Assembly: GCF_001663375.1 (NCBI RefSeq)
Contig: NZ_LCTF01000021.1
Location: 1-44,829, forward strand
Direction of reading: 5' to 3'
DNA length: 44,829 bases
Origin: Caldivirga sp. MU80
GTDB lineage: Archaea > Thermoproteota > Thermoprotei > Thermoproteales > Thermocladiaceae
Part shown: positions 1 to 8,422 of the stretch, one piece after another
Numbering within the stretch: position 1 is the first letter of the stretch
Layout: every line of letters starts with the position of its first letter
The notes under the pieces: generated by a model
Told to the model about the DNA's origin: nothing
The model's database searches: none
Seen by the model: the letters and a program-made list of their open reading frames with translations, nothing else
Translations under genes and position numbers: made by a program

Positions 1-256
1 CACCCTCCTTGGCTAGAAAGTCCTCCAAGTCATCAATACTCCTAGCGTAGTATGGGGTGAACTCCGCGTCCGGGTAAAGAGCCTTAAGCCTCCCCAAAAC
101 CCTAGACTCAAAACCCTCAAACCACTTAAAGGAGGCCTCAAACATGGATTCAACATCCTTAGGCACATTACCCTGAAGATACTTGAAACTGGGCCCACCC
201 GGGAAGCCAACAGCACCAAGCGGAGGCTCCAGGAAAACAACAGGCAGGCGAACCAT
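1..256 (-). CDS. N-terminal fragment of an unidentified protein, possibly FucI-like
   Basis: The frame opens at the ATG at 254-256 and is still open at base 1, so only about 85 residues are visible. The start is supported by a TATA-like box at 275-285 on the minus strand, 24 nt upstream. The protein begins MVRLPVVFLEPPLG and later has YPDAEFTPYYARSIDDLEDF. That stretch resembles in layout the N-terminal part of the divergent neighbour at 558-1925 (VEFRGVSAVSSLSDIEGVL), where a beta strand precedes a Ser-x-x-Asp-(Ile/Leu)-Glu turn. I infer it may be a related sugar-isomerase-like subunit, but no catalytic part is in view. The fragment is real coding sequence; the family is uncertain. Confidence 0.6.
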   Translation of the reverse strand, partial: MVRLPVVFLEPPLGAVGFPGGPSFKYLQGNVPKDVESMFEASFKWFEGFESRVLGRLKALYPDAEFTPYYARSIDDLEDFLAKEG

Positions 257-557
257 AACTCAAGGCCCCTTAAGCATTTTTAAGCATTAGCTACGGCTAC
301 TACTTACGGTAATTTGGCAATAACACTCGATACATCGAATCACAGCACAAAACCATAATAACACTCAAGTCTCAACACTGCTGGGTTGCATTCAAGGACA
401 TCTGAAGCCCATTGATCCTCGGAGTGTTGAGCATTAATGTTGCCTAGGCGCCTGGATTCACTAAGCCAGTTGCATTAAAGGCCAACTGCCAATTAGAGGT
501 TAATATTGAAGCCATGGAAGAGGGTGATGCTTATTAGGGCTTTGGGGGTTTGGTGTT
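257..557. other. Divergent intergenic region
   Basis: About 300 bp separate the divergent genes at 256 (minus) and 558 (plus). I see a TATA-like box for each: GCTTAAAAATG at 275-285 on the minus strand and GCTTATTAGGG at 529-539 on the plus strand, 24 nt before the ATG at 558. I found no tRNA, box C/D RNA or convincing small ORF in the middle. Confidence 0.5.
275..285 (-). promoter_or_regulatory. TATA-like box for the left-edge gene
   Basis: On the minus strand this reads GCTTAAAAATG, centred 24 nt before the ATG at 256. The spacing predicts a leaderless transcript. Confidence 0.5.
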
Positions 558-1925
558 ATGCGTGTTTCGCCCCTTGTTGTTAAGCCTGTGCTACTGTACT
601 CCAGGTATGTTAGGGTTGGGTTGAGTAGTTGGAGGAATTGGGGTGATGGGCTTGATGTTGATGGTGAGGTTTCTAGGATTAACGGTGAATTGGCCTCACT
701 CAAATCCTCCGTGGGTGTCCCTGTTGAGTTTAGGGGTGTTTCAGCAGTTAGTAGTTTAAGTGATATTGAGGGTGTCTTGGGTGAGGTGGATTCAAGTGAC
801 GTTGTACTGCTTTACGCAGCCGGTGGTTGGGTTGAGCACATTAGGGCCTTGGCCTCAAGGAGGCCTACACTCGTCTTCCTTAGGCATAGGAGTGGTCATT
901 ACTACCTTTGGCATGAGATCATACACGCACGCTTCATAAGGATGAATGTTAGTGATGAGCCTGCCCAACCCTGGTTGGGTTACGATGACGTTGTTGTTGA
1001 TGACTACGGTGAGTTGGCTGTTAGGCTTAGGGCCCTCTACGCCCTCAGGAATATGAGTGGTTTGAGGGTTGTGAGTATTGGTGGTGTTGGTGGTTGGGAG
1101 GTTGGGGCTAGGGCTGCTGAATTGGCTAGGGAGGTGTGGGGTTTAGACATAGTGACTGTGCCCTACAGTGAGCTTGAGGGTGAGGTTAAGGCTGTTGAGG
1201 CGAGTGGTGAGGCCATGGAGTCCGTTAAGAGGTCTATGGGTCATTACCTATCCTCAAGTGGCTTAACGGTTAAGGTACCTATTGTTAACGTTGAGAGGGC
1301 CTTCATACTTAGGGAGGCTTTACTGAGGATTATGAGGAGGTATAATGCCGATGTGGTCACGTCACCAGGCTGCATGAACACGATTATTAAGATAGCTAAG
1401 ACTCCACCATGCCTAAGCTACAGTGTGCTTAATGATGAGGGTTATGCTGGTATTTGTGAGGGTGACTTCGTCGCAATCCCAGCATACCTACTGCTAAGGC
1501 TAATAACAAGTAAGCCAGTATTCTTCGGTAACCCAACATACCCACACAACGGCGTAGTCCTAATGGCGCACTGCACAGCACCAAGGAGGATGAGTGGTGT
1601 TGAGCCCGAGCCAGCTGAGGTTGTGACGCACTACGAGTCCGATGAGGGCGCTGCTATAAGGGTTTTAATGAGGAAAGGCCAGTTAGTCACGGTGGTTAAC
1701 CCAGCCTTCAACGGCAGGGTGTGGGTAATTTTCAGAGGTAAGATAGTGGACACACCAACATACCCAGCATGCAGGACACAGGTTGAACTTCAAATTGAGG
1801 GTGACTGGAGGAGGCTAACCAGGGAGTTAAGGGGATTCCACTGGGTAATGGCCTACGGAGACTACGTCAGGGAGGTGGAGTACGCATTAAGGAGGAGGGG
1901 CGTAGAACCAGTAGTAATTGAATAA
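558..1925 (+). CDS. FucI/AraA-fold sugar isomerase-like protein (COG2407 type)
   Basis: The 455-aa protein has a two-part layout: an alpha/beta N-terminal half and a C-terminal half with the hallmarks of the L-fucose/L-arabinose isomerase family. Those are PCLSYSVLNDEGYAGICEGD (roughly residues 281-300), AHCTAPRRM, VTHYESDEGAA and ACRTQVELQ near the C terminus. In this family the Glu/Asp and His residues in such motifs bind the metal and substrate, so a ketose/aldose isomerase or carbohydrate-related role is likely; the substrate cannot be read from sequence. The protein is cytosolic, with no signal peptide. A TATA-like box at 529-539 suggests a leaderless ATG. A paralogue with the same motifs is at 18891-20075. 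No sugar kinase or transporter operon adjoins it. Confidence 0.75.
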   Translation: MRVSPLVVKPVLLYSRYVRVGLSSWRNWGDGLDVDGEVSRINGELASLKSSVGVPVEFRGVSAVSSLSDIEGVLGEVDSSDVVLLYAAGGWVEHIRALASRRPTLVFLRHRSGHYYLWHEIIHARFIRMNVSDEPAQPWLGYDDVVVDDYGELAVRLRALYALRNMSGLRVVSIGGVGGWEVGARAAELAREVWGLDIVTVPYSELEGEVKAVEASGEAMESVKRSMGHYLSSSGLTVKVPIVNVERAFILREALLRIMRRYNADVVTSPGCMNTIIKIAKTPPCLSYSVLNDEGYAGICEGDFVAIPAYLLLRLITSKPVFFGNPTYPHNGVVLMAHCTAPRRMSGVEPEPAEVVTHYESDEGAAIRVLMRKGQLVTVVNPAFNGRVWVIFRGKIVDTPTYPACRTQVELQIEGDWRRLTRELRGFHWVMAYGDYVREVEYALRRRGVEPVVIE

Positions 1926-2114
1926 CGCTCGAATAACGTTATGGAATCAACCTTAAAACTAAGCATCATACTCGATTATTGCAGCAAAGCCTTGAAGAAA
2001 AGAAAATACCCATTTCAAGACACCAAGCCATTCAACCTCCCCTGCCAGGTTAGAAGGGAAGAAGGAGAAGAGATGAGGGAAATTTTGATTTTGAGTGTTG
2101 GGTTTAACCTATGT
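1926..2114. other. Convergent intergenic region, nothing recognised
   Basis: This 189-bp stretch separates convergent genes. A 62-codon frame begins at 1941, but it has no promoter, no ribosome binding site and low-complexity, unprotein-like composition. I do not call it. Confidence 0.4.
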
Positions 2115-4505
2115 TCACCTTCTTCTTAATGCTATCAAAGCAGCCACCGCCGCAACAACAATCACAATAACCACTATTCCTGCTATTAAGGCTGTGCTTA
2201 TTATTGGCTTTGTTACGGTTACTGTTGTTGCTGTTGTGGTTGTTGATACTGCAGTGGTGGTTACTGTGCTTGTTACAGTCGCCGTTGATGTAACAGTGCT
2301 AACAGCAGTAGTCGTCGTGGTAGTGGTTGTCGTTGTCGTGGACGTGGTGATTGTTGATGTTGTTACTGGCGTGTACGTTGTGTGGAAGTATGAAGCCACA
2401 CAAGCCTGCAACTCAGGATCCGGCGTTGGCAAACCAATGAAAGCTGCGAATTGAGGCGTCTTAGTCCAAAGACTACCATTAATAATCGCTTGGGCTAATG
2501 GTGGTATCTGACCTGGAGGAGCGAAGGCACCCATGTATGAAAGTAAGCTGTAGGCATCCTTTATGCCACCCCAGCCGATGCCGAATTCGTACTCCGTGGA
2601 GTACGCTGCCATTGTGTACTTGGGGTTTGACACAGGCATGCAGGTTAACGCCCATGATGGGTCAACGGCATCCTTAGGATACACGGCGGTGCCTATCTGC
2701 GCCTCACCGATTTGTATTGCAGGTACCCAGAATTCGAACCATGAGTAAAACACCTTAATTAAATTGTAATACGTGTCAGTACCTGGGGTAGCGGCTGTTA
2801 TTGCGTTCTCCCAGTTTGTTAGGTTTATGTAGCCGAATGTTGAGTTCACGCACCAGACTATGGTATTGTTAGGTATGGGTAGATTAGTCGTAACCGGCTG
2901 GCAATACCAACCAGTAATGTGATTATCAACAACGTTCGGGAATGCAAAAGGCACAGTAGTACCTGGCGCACACCACGCCCCAGTGAATAGTGTGTAGGCA
3001 GTCCACTGGGCTATCGTGTAGTATATCCAAAGCGTATCCACACCACCCTTATTACCACCAGCGAAGACGAAGTCCACGGAGTCCGGTAGCTGGCATGATG
3101 ACTCCTCAGTGTAGTATGTGGCCGTTTCTATTTGAACTATCTTAGTTGGTATACCGAATTTAGATAGCTCAGCGGCGATCTCAGAGCTCATGGTTAACCA
3201 GTCGAGACGCCCATCTGTGTATAGTGTTAACGTTAGTGGCGTCCCATTAGGCAGATACCACTGCCCATTCTTATAATATAAGCCAGCTGACTCAAGCAGT
3301 TGGGCTGCATAGGTCCAATTAACAGTATAATTAATCACAATGCTCCTAATACTCTCAGGGAAGGTTAAGTACAAACCAGGGGCAACATTAGGAGCTGGCA
3401 TTGGGGCTAGGATCCAGTAGGGTAGGTAAACCACCCCCACTGGGCCCCATGTTAATATTACAGCGGTTCTGTTTATGACGTATGCGATGGCCTGCCTAAC
3501 CTGAGGAATATTCCACGGGTAGTAGAGTGGGAGAGAGGGGCCAATGGCTGATATGTCAGGCATTATAACGAAGCCGTATAGGCCGGTCTTGTTCACGGTC
3601 TGGAGTATTGAGTATGGTGCAGCCCAACCGAACACGTAGAAGTCCTTATGTGCTATCATTAGGCCTGCTAATTGCGAGTAGCTTGAGAAGGTTATGAAAT
3701 TCTCCAGTTCAGGGTAGTACTGCCAGGTGTGGTACGGATACACATCATTCCATGAGGCCAGGAGCGGCTTACCATCAAAGTACTCCGGCTCAAGCTTAAC
3801 AGTTATGTAGTTTGAGGTAACGCTCGTAACGTAGTATGGGGCAAGGCCCCAGTAAGGCGCGACGAACTCTGTGATGTTTTTGCTGTACGCCAAGGCCTCA
3901 CTGGCGTTCATGGTCTGAAGCTTCTCAACAATGGGCCTCCAAACTGGCCATGGGGTCTCAATCCAGGTTATCAACATCCATATCCACTCCGTTGGTGACC
4001 AGTAGTCAAGGTGGAACTCTATGGTGTAGTTGTTGAGGACTATGATGTCCTTGTCGGCGTTCTGGGGGCTGATCCAGGGAGCCCAGCCGCTGAAGGCCTT
4101 GGCGCTTATGTAGAACTGGGCATACACATCCCATGCGGTGAACGGTATCACCGCTGAGCCATTGAACCAGTAGAGGTTATGCCTAAGGTAAACTATAATC
4201 GTCCTATTCTGCGGAATCACCTCCCAGGACTTGGCCAGTATAGGCAGGAACTCGTTGGTGGTTGGGTTAAAGGCGGCTAATGGGGACCATGTACCAGCTG
4301 GGTACAGTAGGTTACCTGGAGCCCACGGATTCCACCATGGAGCCGGCCAGGGGGTGACCAGGTAGTAGTACCAGGGTGCAGTGACCTCAAGGGTGTATGT
4401 TGGGTATGATTGTTGGGCATTGGCAACGTTAATGCTTAACATAGCCACTGAGACTACTACCATGGCCGTGGTGAGTAGCAGGTAGAGTATTTTACTACCA
4501 GACAT
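2115..4505 (-). CDS. Extracellular solute-binding protein, family 5 (peptide/oligosaccharide ABC receptor), membrane anchored
   Basis: A 796-aa DppA/OppA-type periplasmic-binding-like protein. Residues 1-30 form a signal peptide (ILYLLLTTAMVVVSVAML, then ANA before QQ). The body is rich in aromatic residues, as in family 5 receptors: NPWAPGNLLYP, a LAKSWEV-like strand near residue 90 and IPQVRQAIAYVINR near residue 340. The C terminus has a Thr/Ser/Val-rich low-complexity linker of about 60 residues, then one transmembrane helix and a basic RRR end. That layout is usual for archaeal binding proteins tethered outside the cell. A TATA-like box at 4524-4534 supports a leaderless start. Permease and ATPase genes (DppBCDF) are absent on both sides, so it is an orphan receptor or serves a transporter encoded elsewhere. 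Ligand unknown. Confidence 0.9.
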   Translation of the reverse strand: MSGSKILYLLLTTAMVVVSVAMLSINVANAQQSYPTYTLEVTAPWYYYLVTPWPAPWWNPWAPGNLLYPAGTWSPLAAFNPTTNEFLPILAKSWEVIPQNRTIIVYLRHNLYWFNGSAVIPFTAWDVYAQFYISAKAFSGWAPWISPQNADKDIIVLNNYTIEFHLDYWSPTEWIWMLITWIETPWPVWRPIVEKLQTMNASEALAYSKNITEFVAPYWGLAPYYVTSVTSNYITVKLEPEYFDGKPLLASWNDVYPYHTWQYYPELENFITFSSYSQLAGLMIAHKDFYVFGWAAPYSILQTVNKTGLYGFVIMPDISAIGPSLPLYYPWNIPQVRQAIAYVINRTAVILTWGPVGVVYLPYWILAPMPAPNVAPGLYLTFPESIRSIVINYTVNWTYAAQLLESAGLYYKNGQWYLPNGTPLTLTLYTDGRLDWLTMSSEIAAELSKFGIPTKIVQIETATYYTEESSCQLPDSVDFVFAGGNKGGVDTLWIYYTIAQWTAYTLFTGAWCAPGTTVPFAFPNVVDNHITGWYCQPVTTNLPIPNNTIVWCVNSTFGYINLTNWENAITAATPGTDTYYNLIKVFYSWFEFWVPAIQIGEAQIGTAVYPKDAVDPSWALTCMPVSNPKYTMAAYSTEYEFGIGWGGIKDAYSLLSYMGAFAPPGQIPPLAQAIINGSLWTKTPQFAAFIGLPTPDPELQACVASYFHTTYTPVTTSTITTSTTTTTTTTTTTAVSTVTSTATVTSTVTTTAVSTTTTATTVTVTKPIISTALIAGIVVIVIVVAAVAALIALRRR

Positions 4506-4805
4506 AGTACCATTAATCGCTTAGGGTTTTTAAGTTTTATTCAAAGAGTAGTAATATTTAAAAAGTAATAACTCAGTTATCTACATAATACTTGTCCATG
4601 TGCTATAAGTTAAATATTTGATCATCATTTAGGGAGTCAGCTTTCTTGGGTACCTTGGTATTAGTGATGCAACTTTATGCCGTGTGTAGTTGAGCGTCCT
4701 GAAAAGTAGAGGTATGGGAGAGGATTTATAGTGTAGGCTAGGTTGAAGGCTTGGTTATTAACCTGGTGGACTAGCTTATTATGATTAATTACCGTGCCTA
4801 GACGG
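4506..4805. other. Intergenic region upstream of the binding protein
   Basis: This stretch holds the minus-strand promoter of the solute-binding gene: a TATA-like CTTAAAAACCC at 4524-4534, with a second A/T-rich candidate (CTTTTTAAATATT) near 4552-4564. The remainder, next to the crenactin stop, is A/T-rich with no ORF or RNA structure that I can support. Confidence 0.45.
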
Positions 4806-6110
4806 TTAAAGGAAGTACCACCCTTCCTTTGTTCTCTCATTCCACTTGACGCTCAGCGGTAATGCGTAACCGTACACTATCGCACCCTTCCAGACGCTGA
4901 ACTGTGGGTCGTTAACCAACTTAACGTTAACCCTCTCGGCTAGTTCTGGTGATATTTTACTAATCATTATTTTAACCTTCTCGGGACTTGTAACTGCAAC
5001 ATCCCTAAGCCCCTCAGGTGGTGTCTTCCAGTTGAATGAACCACCACTGAGTATCACGTTCTCAAGGACCTTATCCTGAATCTCAACTGGCGTCCTCCTG
5101 ACGCTGTTTATTATGGCGTCTGATAGGCTCATCTCCCCGTGGAACACCATGTCACCAACCGTAACGTCCTCTATACTTAACCTACCCTGCTGAGTGTAGC
5201 TCCTGAATATTTCGTGGGTTGGGTTGAAGAGTATTTCACCTATCAGGAACCTCATCCACGAGTACTCCTTAAGCTCAATGGTGACGAGTGGGTTGACCTT
5301 AACCGAGGCCGCGAATTTGCTGGGCTCCTCCTTAGCCTTCTTAATGGCCTCATCAAGGTCCCTGGGTATTAGGCCAATCTCCCTTTTAACAACCTCAACC
5401 ACGTAATCATCCTTAGCTAGGTCACTGTAGCCGGCGTCCTTAAGAATCTCCCTTGTTATGGCGTTGGCCTCAGCCCCACCCCTATTCAGGGCCACTATTC
5501 CATCCCTAATTGGGCCGTAGCTTATGGGGACCACCTGGGTATTGCCGTGGCCAGCTTCGATGACTATGCACGTGACGGCCTTCTCGGCTATGGCCACCGC
5601 GAAGGGTTGGTCAATTATCGTGACGGCCCTCACGGCCCCACCCCCAAGTTCCCTATTAACCTCACTGTGCACCTCGATGAACCTCTCCTTCATGTAGTCT
5701 GGCGCCAGGGCTGATAGGGCCGCCACCACTAGGAACCCCTTATAGTCACCCTGCCTTGAGGCCTCCGTGTGGAATTGGGATAACGTGAACCTGGTCATCT
5801 CCTTGACAACCCTCCAGGCATCCTCATCCTCCCTCCTAACTATGCCGTCGTGCAGTGGGTACTTCAGGTTCCTTATTGCGTCCCTAAGTGAGCTGAGGTA
5901 CTTCGAAACCTCGTCACCCACCACAACACCTCTACTTAACACGTCCCTAGGCACCAGCAGCTTCATGCTCTCGGGCAGATCCCTCAGTAGGAGACCCCTG
6001 CTTGGCATTATCCTAGGTACCTCACCCAGGGTTATTGGGCCGTATTTGAAGTAACCCGTGCCGTAGTCCTCAGCGTACACGAACCTAGCCTTATACTTAA
6101 CATCCTCCAC
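4806..6110 (-). CDS. Crenactin, archaeal actin homologue
   Basis: The 434-aa protein matches the size of Pyrobaculum crenactin. Actin-fold nucleotide motifs are visible: a phosphate-1-like loop EDYGTGYFKYGP near residue 14, a phosphate-2 loop VIEAGHGNTQVVPI near residue 180 (eukaryotic actin has DSGDGVTH), and the adenosine motif NVILSGGSFNWKTPPEG near residue 350. Crenactin forms ATP-dependent filaments linked to rod shape in Thermoproteales. The start is supported by a TATA-like box at 6131-6140, 25 nt upstream. It is transcribed away from the LX-pfdA-ftsY operon through a shared 180-bp region. None of the arcadin genes that accompany crenactin in Pyrobaculum is recognisable beside it. The binding-protein gene downstream is on the same strand, 300 bp away, with its own promoter. 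Confidence 0.93.
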   Translation of the reverse strand: MEDVKYKARFVYAEDYGTGYFKYGPITLGEVPRIMPSRGLLLRDLPESMKLLVPRDVLSRGVVVGDEVSKYLSSLRDAIRNLKYPLHDGIVRREDEDAWRVVKEMTRFTLSQFHTEASRQGDYKGFLVVAALSALAPDYMKERFIEVHSEVNRELGGGAVRAVTIIDQPFAVAIAEKAVTCIVIEAGHGNTQVVPISYGPIRDGIVALNRGGAEANAITREILKDAGYSDLAKDDYVVEVVKREIGLIPRDLDEAIKKAKEEPSKFAASVKVNPLVTIELKEYSWMRFLIGEILFNPTHEIFRSYTQQGRLSIEDVTVGDMVFHGEMSLSDAIINSVRRTPVEIQDKVLENVILSGGSFNWKTPPEGLRDVAVTSPEKVKIMISKISPELAERVNVKLVNDPQFSVWKGAIVYGYALPLSVKWNERTKEGWYFL

Positions 6111-6130
6111 AGAAGTGATAGGGGCCCCTC

Positions 6131-6140
6131 CTTAAAAACG
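6131..6140 (-). promoter_or_regulatory. TATA-like box of crenactin
   Basis: On the minus strand this reads CGTTTTTAAG, centred 25 nt before the ATG at 6110, giving a leaderless crenactin mRNA. Between it and the opposing LX promoter lie two small palindromes: AGCAGC-taa-GCTGCT near 6186-6200 and CCCC-tta-GGGG near 6224-6234. These could be binding sites for a shared regulator, but that is only inference. Confidence 0.5.
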
Positions 6141-6254
6141 ATTATGCCTCATTCAGATCCTTTTACCTAAGGTAACCTATCGGTCAGCAGCTAAGCTGCT
6201 TAATGCTAGGTTTGAGTCTAAGTCCCCTTAGGGGAGGTGGATTGAGCTGGAAAA

Positions 6255-6264
6255 CTTATAAAAG
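6255..6264 (+). promoter_or_regulatory. TATA box of the LX-pfdA-ftsY operon
   Basis: CTTATAAAAG is centred 30 nt before the ATG at 6289. It favours that ATG over the in-frame TTG at 6283 as the start of LX. Confidence 0.6.
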
Positions 6265-6288
6265 TCCGGTATTGATGCTGAGTTGATT

Positions 6289-6543
6289 ATGGCTACGGTT
6301 AAGGTTTACGCGGTCTCAGGACGATTTAAGGACAGCACCAACACCTGGAGGAAATTTAGAATTGAGGTTACTGCCATCAGTGAGGCTGAGGCTAGGGAGA
6401 AGGTTTACAGTAGGATTGGTGGGAATCATAAGGTGCCGAGGGGTTTGATTAAGATTGAGTCCGTTGCCGAGGTTAAGCCTGATGAAGTTAAGGATAGGTA
6501 CATTAGGCAACTGCTGAGTATGGATAGGCTAGTGGTGTGGTGA
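6289..6543 (+). CDS. rpl18a: Large-subunit ribosomal protein LX (L18a/L20a)
   Basis: Eighty-four residues from the ATG at 6289. The protein has the LX signature order: VKVYAVSGRF, then a basic strand TWRKFRIEV, then REKVYSRIGGNHKVPRGLIK. It is a component of the archaeal 50S ribosomal subunit. The in-frame TTG at 6283 would add only two residues and is disfavoured by promoter spacing and by the usual M-x-VKVY start. It is the first gene of an operon with prefoldin alpha, whose start follows within 2 nt of its stop, and ftsY, an order typical of archaea. Expression should be high and growth-linked. Confidence 0.92.
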   Translation: MATVKVYAVSGRFKDSTNTWRKFRIEVTAISEAEAREKVYSRIGGNHKVPRGLIKIESVAEVKPDEVKDRYIRQLLSMDRLVVW

Positions 6544-6545
6544 TC

Positions 6546-7016
6546 ATGAGCCAGGGGGGCAGGTTAGTGATAACCCAGGATCAACTTGAGGAGTTGGCTG
6601 AGAGGTATAATGAATTGGTGAGTCTGGTTAACACATTGTCGCAGAACTTAACCGTGGTTAACATGACTATTAATGAGCTTAACAATGCCAAGGCAGTTCT
6701 TGAGCAATTGGGCAAGGGGGCTGTGAGTGACTCCTACGTCACGATAGGCAGCGGCGTGTATATTAAGGCTGACGCTAAGGACAACACCAGGGTACTTGTG
6801 GATATTGGGGAGGATTACGTAGCGGAGATGCCCATACAGCAGGCCATTGAGTTGATAAATAATAGGCTTAATGAACTTAACGCAACCAGGGAGAGACTTG
6901 AGGAGCAGCTTGCTCAGGCCATTAGGAGCAGTAATGAGTTAAGGGACCTGTTAACGGCCATATACGCTTCACTTGCCCGCCGGCAGGGTACAGTAGGGCC
7001 TAAGGCTGGTCCATAG
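6546..7016 (+). CDS. pfdA: Prefoldin subunit alpha
   Basis: 156 aa from the ATG at 6546. Two long amphipathic helices, at roughly residues 10-50 and 105-150, flank a beta-hairpin region (VSDSYVTIGSGVYIKADAKD and RVLVDIGEDYVAEMP). This is the alpha-class prefoldin architecture with two hairpins. Prefoldin (GimC, two alpha and four beta subunits) captures unfolded polypeptides and passes them to the thermosome. The start follows the LX stop with GGTGATC directly before it, a strong match to the 16S anti-Shine-Dalgarno. A GTG at 6537 is possible but less likely. FtsY begins 2 nt after the stop, implying translational coupling of ribosome, chaperone and targeting functions. Confidence 0.92.
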   Translation: MSQGGRLVITQDQLEELAERYNELVSLVNTLSQNLTVVNMTINELNNAKAVLEQLGKGAVSDSYVTIGSGVYIKADAKDNTRVLVDIGEDYVAEMPIQQAIELINNRLNELNATRERLEEQLAQAIRSSNELRDLLTAIYASLARRQGTVGPKAGP

Positions 7017-7018
7017 CC

Positions 7019-7936
7019 ATGTTCAATAAGCTTAAGTCAGCCTTCTCAAGCTTAGCCAAGGCAATTGAGGATGCCGTAACCCAAAGGGAACTTAATGAGT
7101 CTGACGTGGAGGAAATACTCAGTGAATTCGAGAACCAGTTAATTGAGTACGATGTAGCCCTTGACACCACTGAGGCCCTTATCAACGAGTTGAGGGGTAG
7201 GTTAATTGGGGTTAAGGTGCCTAGGTTCGGGGACGTGGGAAGCCACGTTAAGGTTCTCATAAGGGATTCGTTAATGAACCTACTATCCAACATACCTGAC
7301 GTTGACTTCATGGACTTCATAGGTAAGGTTAGTAAGAGGCCCATAGTGCTCCTCTTCCTGGGTCCCAATGGGTACGGTAAGACAACTACCATAGCAAAGT
7401 TAACGAACCTACTCCTCAAGAGGGGTATGAGGGTTGTTTGGGCTGCTGCGGATACCTATAGGGCTGGGGCTGTGGAGCAGTTGGAGGGGCATGCGGCTAG
7501 GCTTGGGGTTAGGGTCATTAAGCACCCCTACGGGTCTGACCCAGCCTCAGTGGCCTATGATGCAATTGAGCATGCTAAGGCTAGGGGTATAGACGTTGTC
7601 ATGGTTGATACGGCAGGTAGGATGCACACGGATAGGAACCTAATGGAGGAGTTGAGGAAGGTTCACAGGGTTTCGTCGCCCGATGCGTCAATACTAATAG
7701 TGGATGCCTTGATGGGTAACGACGCCGTTGAGGTGGCCAGGACATACAGCAGGTACATCCCGATTGACTTCATCATAGTCACTAAGGTTGATGCATACGC
7801 CAAGGGCGGCGTCATATTGACCTTGCTTTACGAACTTAAGAAGCCTATAATATTCCTGGGCACTGGGCAGGGTTACGACGACCTAAGCAAGTTCAGCAAG
7901 GTTAACTTCATAAATGCCCTGCTCGAGGCGGATTAA
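7019..7936 (+). CDS. ftsY: Signal recognition particle receptor FtsY
   Basis: 305 aa. The N-terminal helical N domain is followed by an SRP-type GTPase: P-loop GPNGYGKTTTIAKL near residue 115, DTYRAGAVEQL, G3 DTAGRMHTDRNL near residue 200, G4 TKVDAYAKGG near residue 258, and the C-terminal GTGQGYDDL loop. FtsY docks the SRP-ribosome complex at the membrane and hydrolyses GTP together with Ffh/SRP54. It lacks the long acidic A domain of Escherichia coli FtsY, as is usual in archaea. It is the last gene of the LX-pfdA-ftsY operon; an 87-bp gap with a new promoter follows. Confidence 0.95.
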   Translation: MFNKLKSAFSSLAKAIEDAVTQRELNESDVEEILSEFENQLIEYDVALDTTEALINELRGRLIGVKVPRFGDVGSHVKVLIRDSLMNLLSNIPDVDFMDFIGKVSKRPIVLLFLGPNGYGKTTTIAKLTNLLLKRGMRVVWAAADTYRAGAVEQLEGHAARLGVRVIKHPYGSDPASVAYDAIEHAKARGIDVVMVDTAGRMHTDRNLMEELRKVHRVSSPDASILIVDALMGNDAVEVARTYSRYIPIDFIIVTKVDAYAKGGVILTLLYELKKPIIFLGTGQGYDDLSKFSKVNFINALLEAD

Positions 7937-7993
7937 CAGCCCTAATTACAATCAGCTTACAATCAGCCAATTCACGATGCGCCTAGACTTCAT

Positions 7994-8003
7994 GTTTAAA
8001 AAG
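7994..8003 (+). promoter_or_regulatory. TATA-like box for the small membrane protein
   Basis: GTTTAAAAAG is centred 26 nt before the ATG at 8024, selecting that ATG over the TTG at 8021. Confidence 0.55.
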
Positions 8004-8023
8004 GGTCACTTGCATGACCATTG

Positions 8024-8392
8024 ATGCTTAAACCAGGTGTACTACTAGCCGTGGTTAGGGTGATTGAGACAATAATGGTCATCGCCATTATGTACCTCTA
8101 CGGCATCAACGCCTTAGCCTTCCCATACATTATAATACCAATGCTGACGTTACTACTAGCCATAATATTTCTCCTGGTTAAGCTTGTTCAAGTTATGATA
8201 GGCATGGAGCCTACGACGGCCCAAAGACTAATGCTTGTTGTGTTGGTTATCGACCTATTGGTTAACCTTTACTTGGTTTACCTAAGCATGGTTACACTTA
8301 GCCTAGTCTACATAATGACGCTGTACATGATGTTCTTCATAAATGTATCAATAACCCTAGTCCTAATAGCCCTCTACGCCAAGTTACAGTGA
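8024..8392 (+). CDS. Small four-helix membrane protein, unknown
   Basis: 122 residues from the ATG at 8024. Four hydrophobic segments (about residues 8-28, 32-55, 65-88 and 93-118) cover almost the whole chain, with few charges outside short loops such as KLVQVMIGMEPTTAQRLM. I do not recognise a family and see no catalytic motif. Its own leaderless promoter at 7994-8003 separates it from the ftsY operon, and it converges on the ABC permease. It may be a lineage-specific membrane protein. Confidence 0.7.
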   Translation: MLKPGVLLAVVRVIETIMVIAIMYLYGINALAFPYIIIPMLTLLLAIIFLLVKLVQVMIGMEPTTAQRLMLVVLVIDLLVNLYLVYLSMVTLSLVYIMTLYMMFFINVSITLVLIALYAKLQ

Positions 8393-8422
8393 AGCCACTG
8401 TTAAGTGTTGGTTAAGGTAATG

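Noticed and set aside
1941-2129. 62-codon plus-strand frame after the FucI-like gene
   Set aside because: No promoter or ribosome binding site, atypical composition, and it runs into the 3' end of the opposite gene.
2095-2454. Val/Thr-rich plus-strand frame
   Set aside because: Antisense shadow of the Thr-rich linker and membrane helix of the solute-binding protein.
2725-2745. GGTTCGAATTC-like T-arm sequence on the minus strand, as in a tRNA
   Set aside because: It lies inside the solute-binding CDS and no acceptor, D or anticodon stems surround it.
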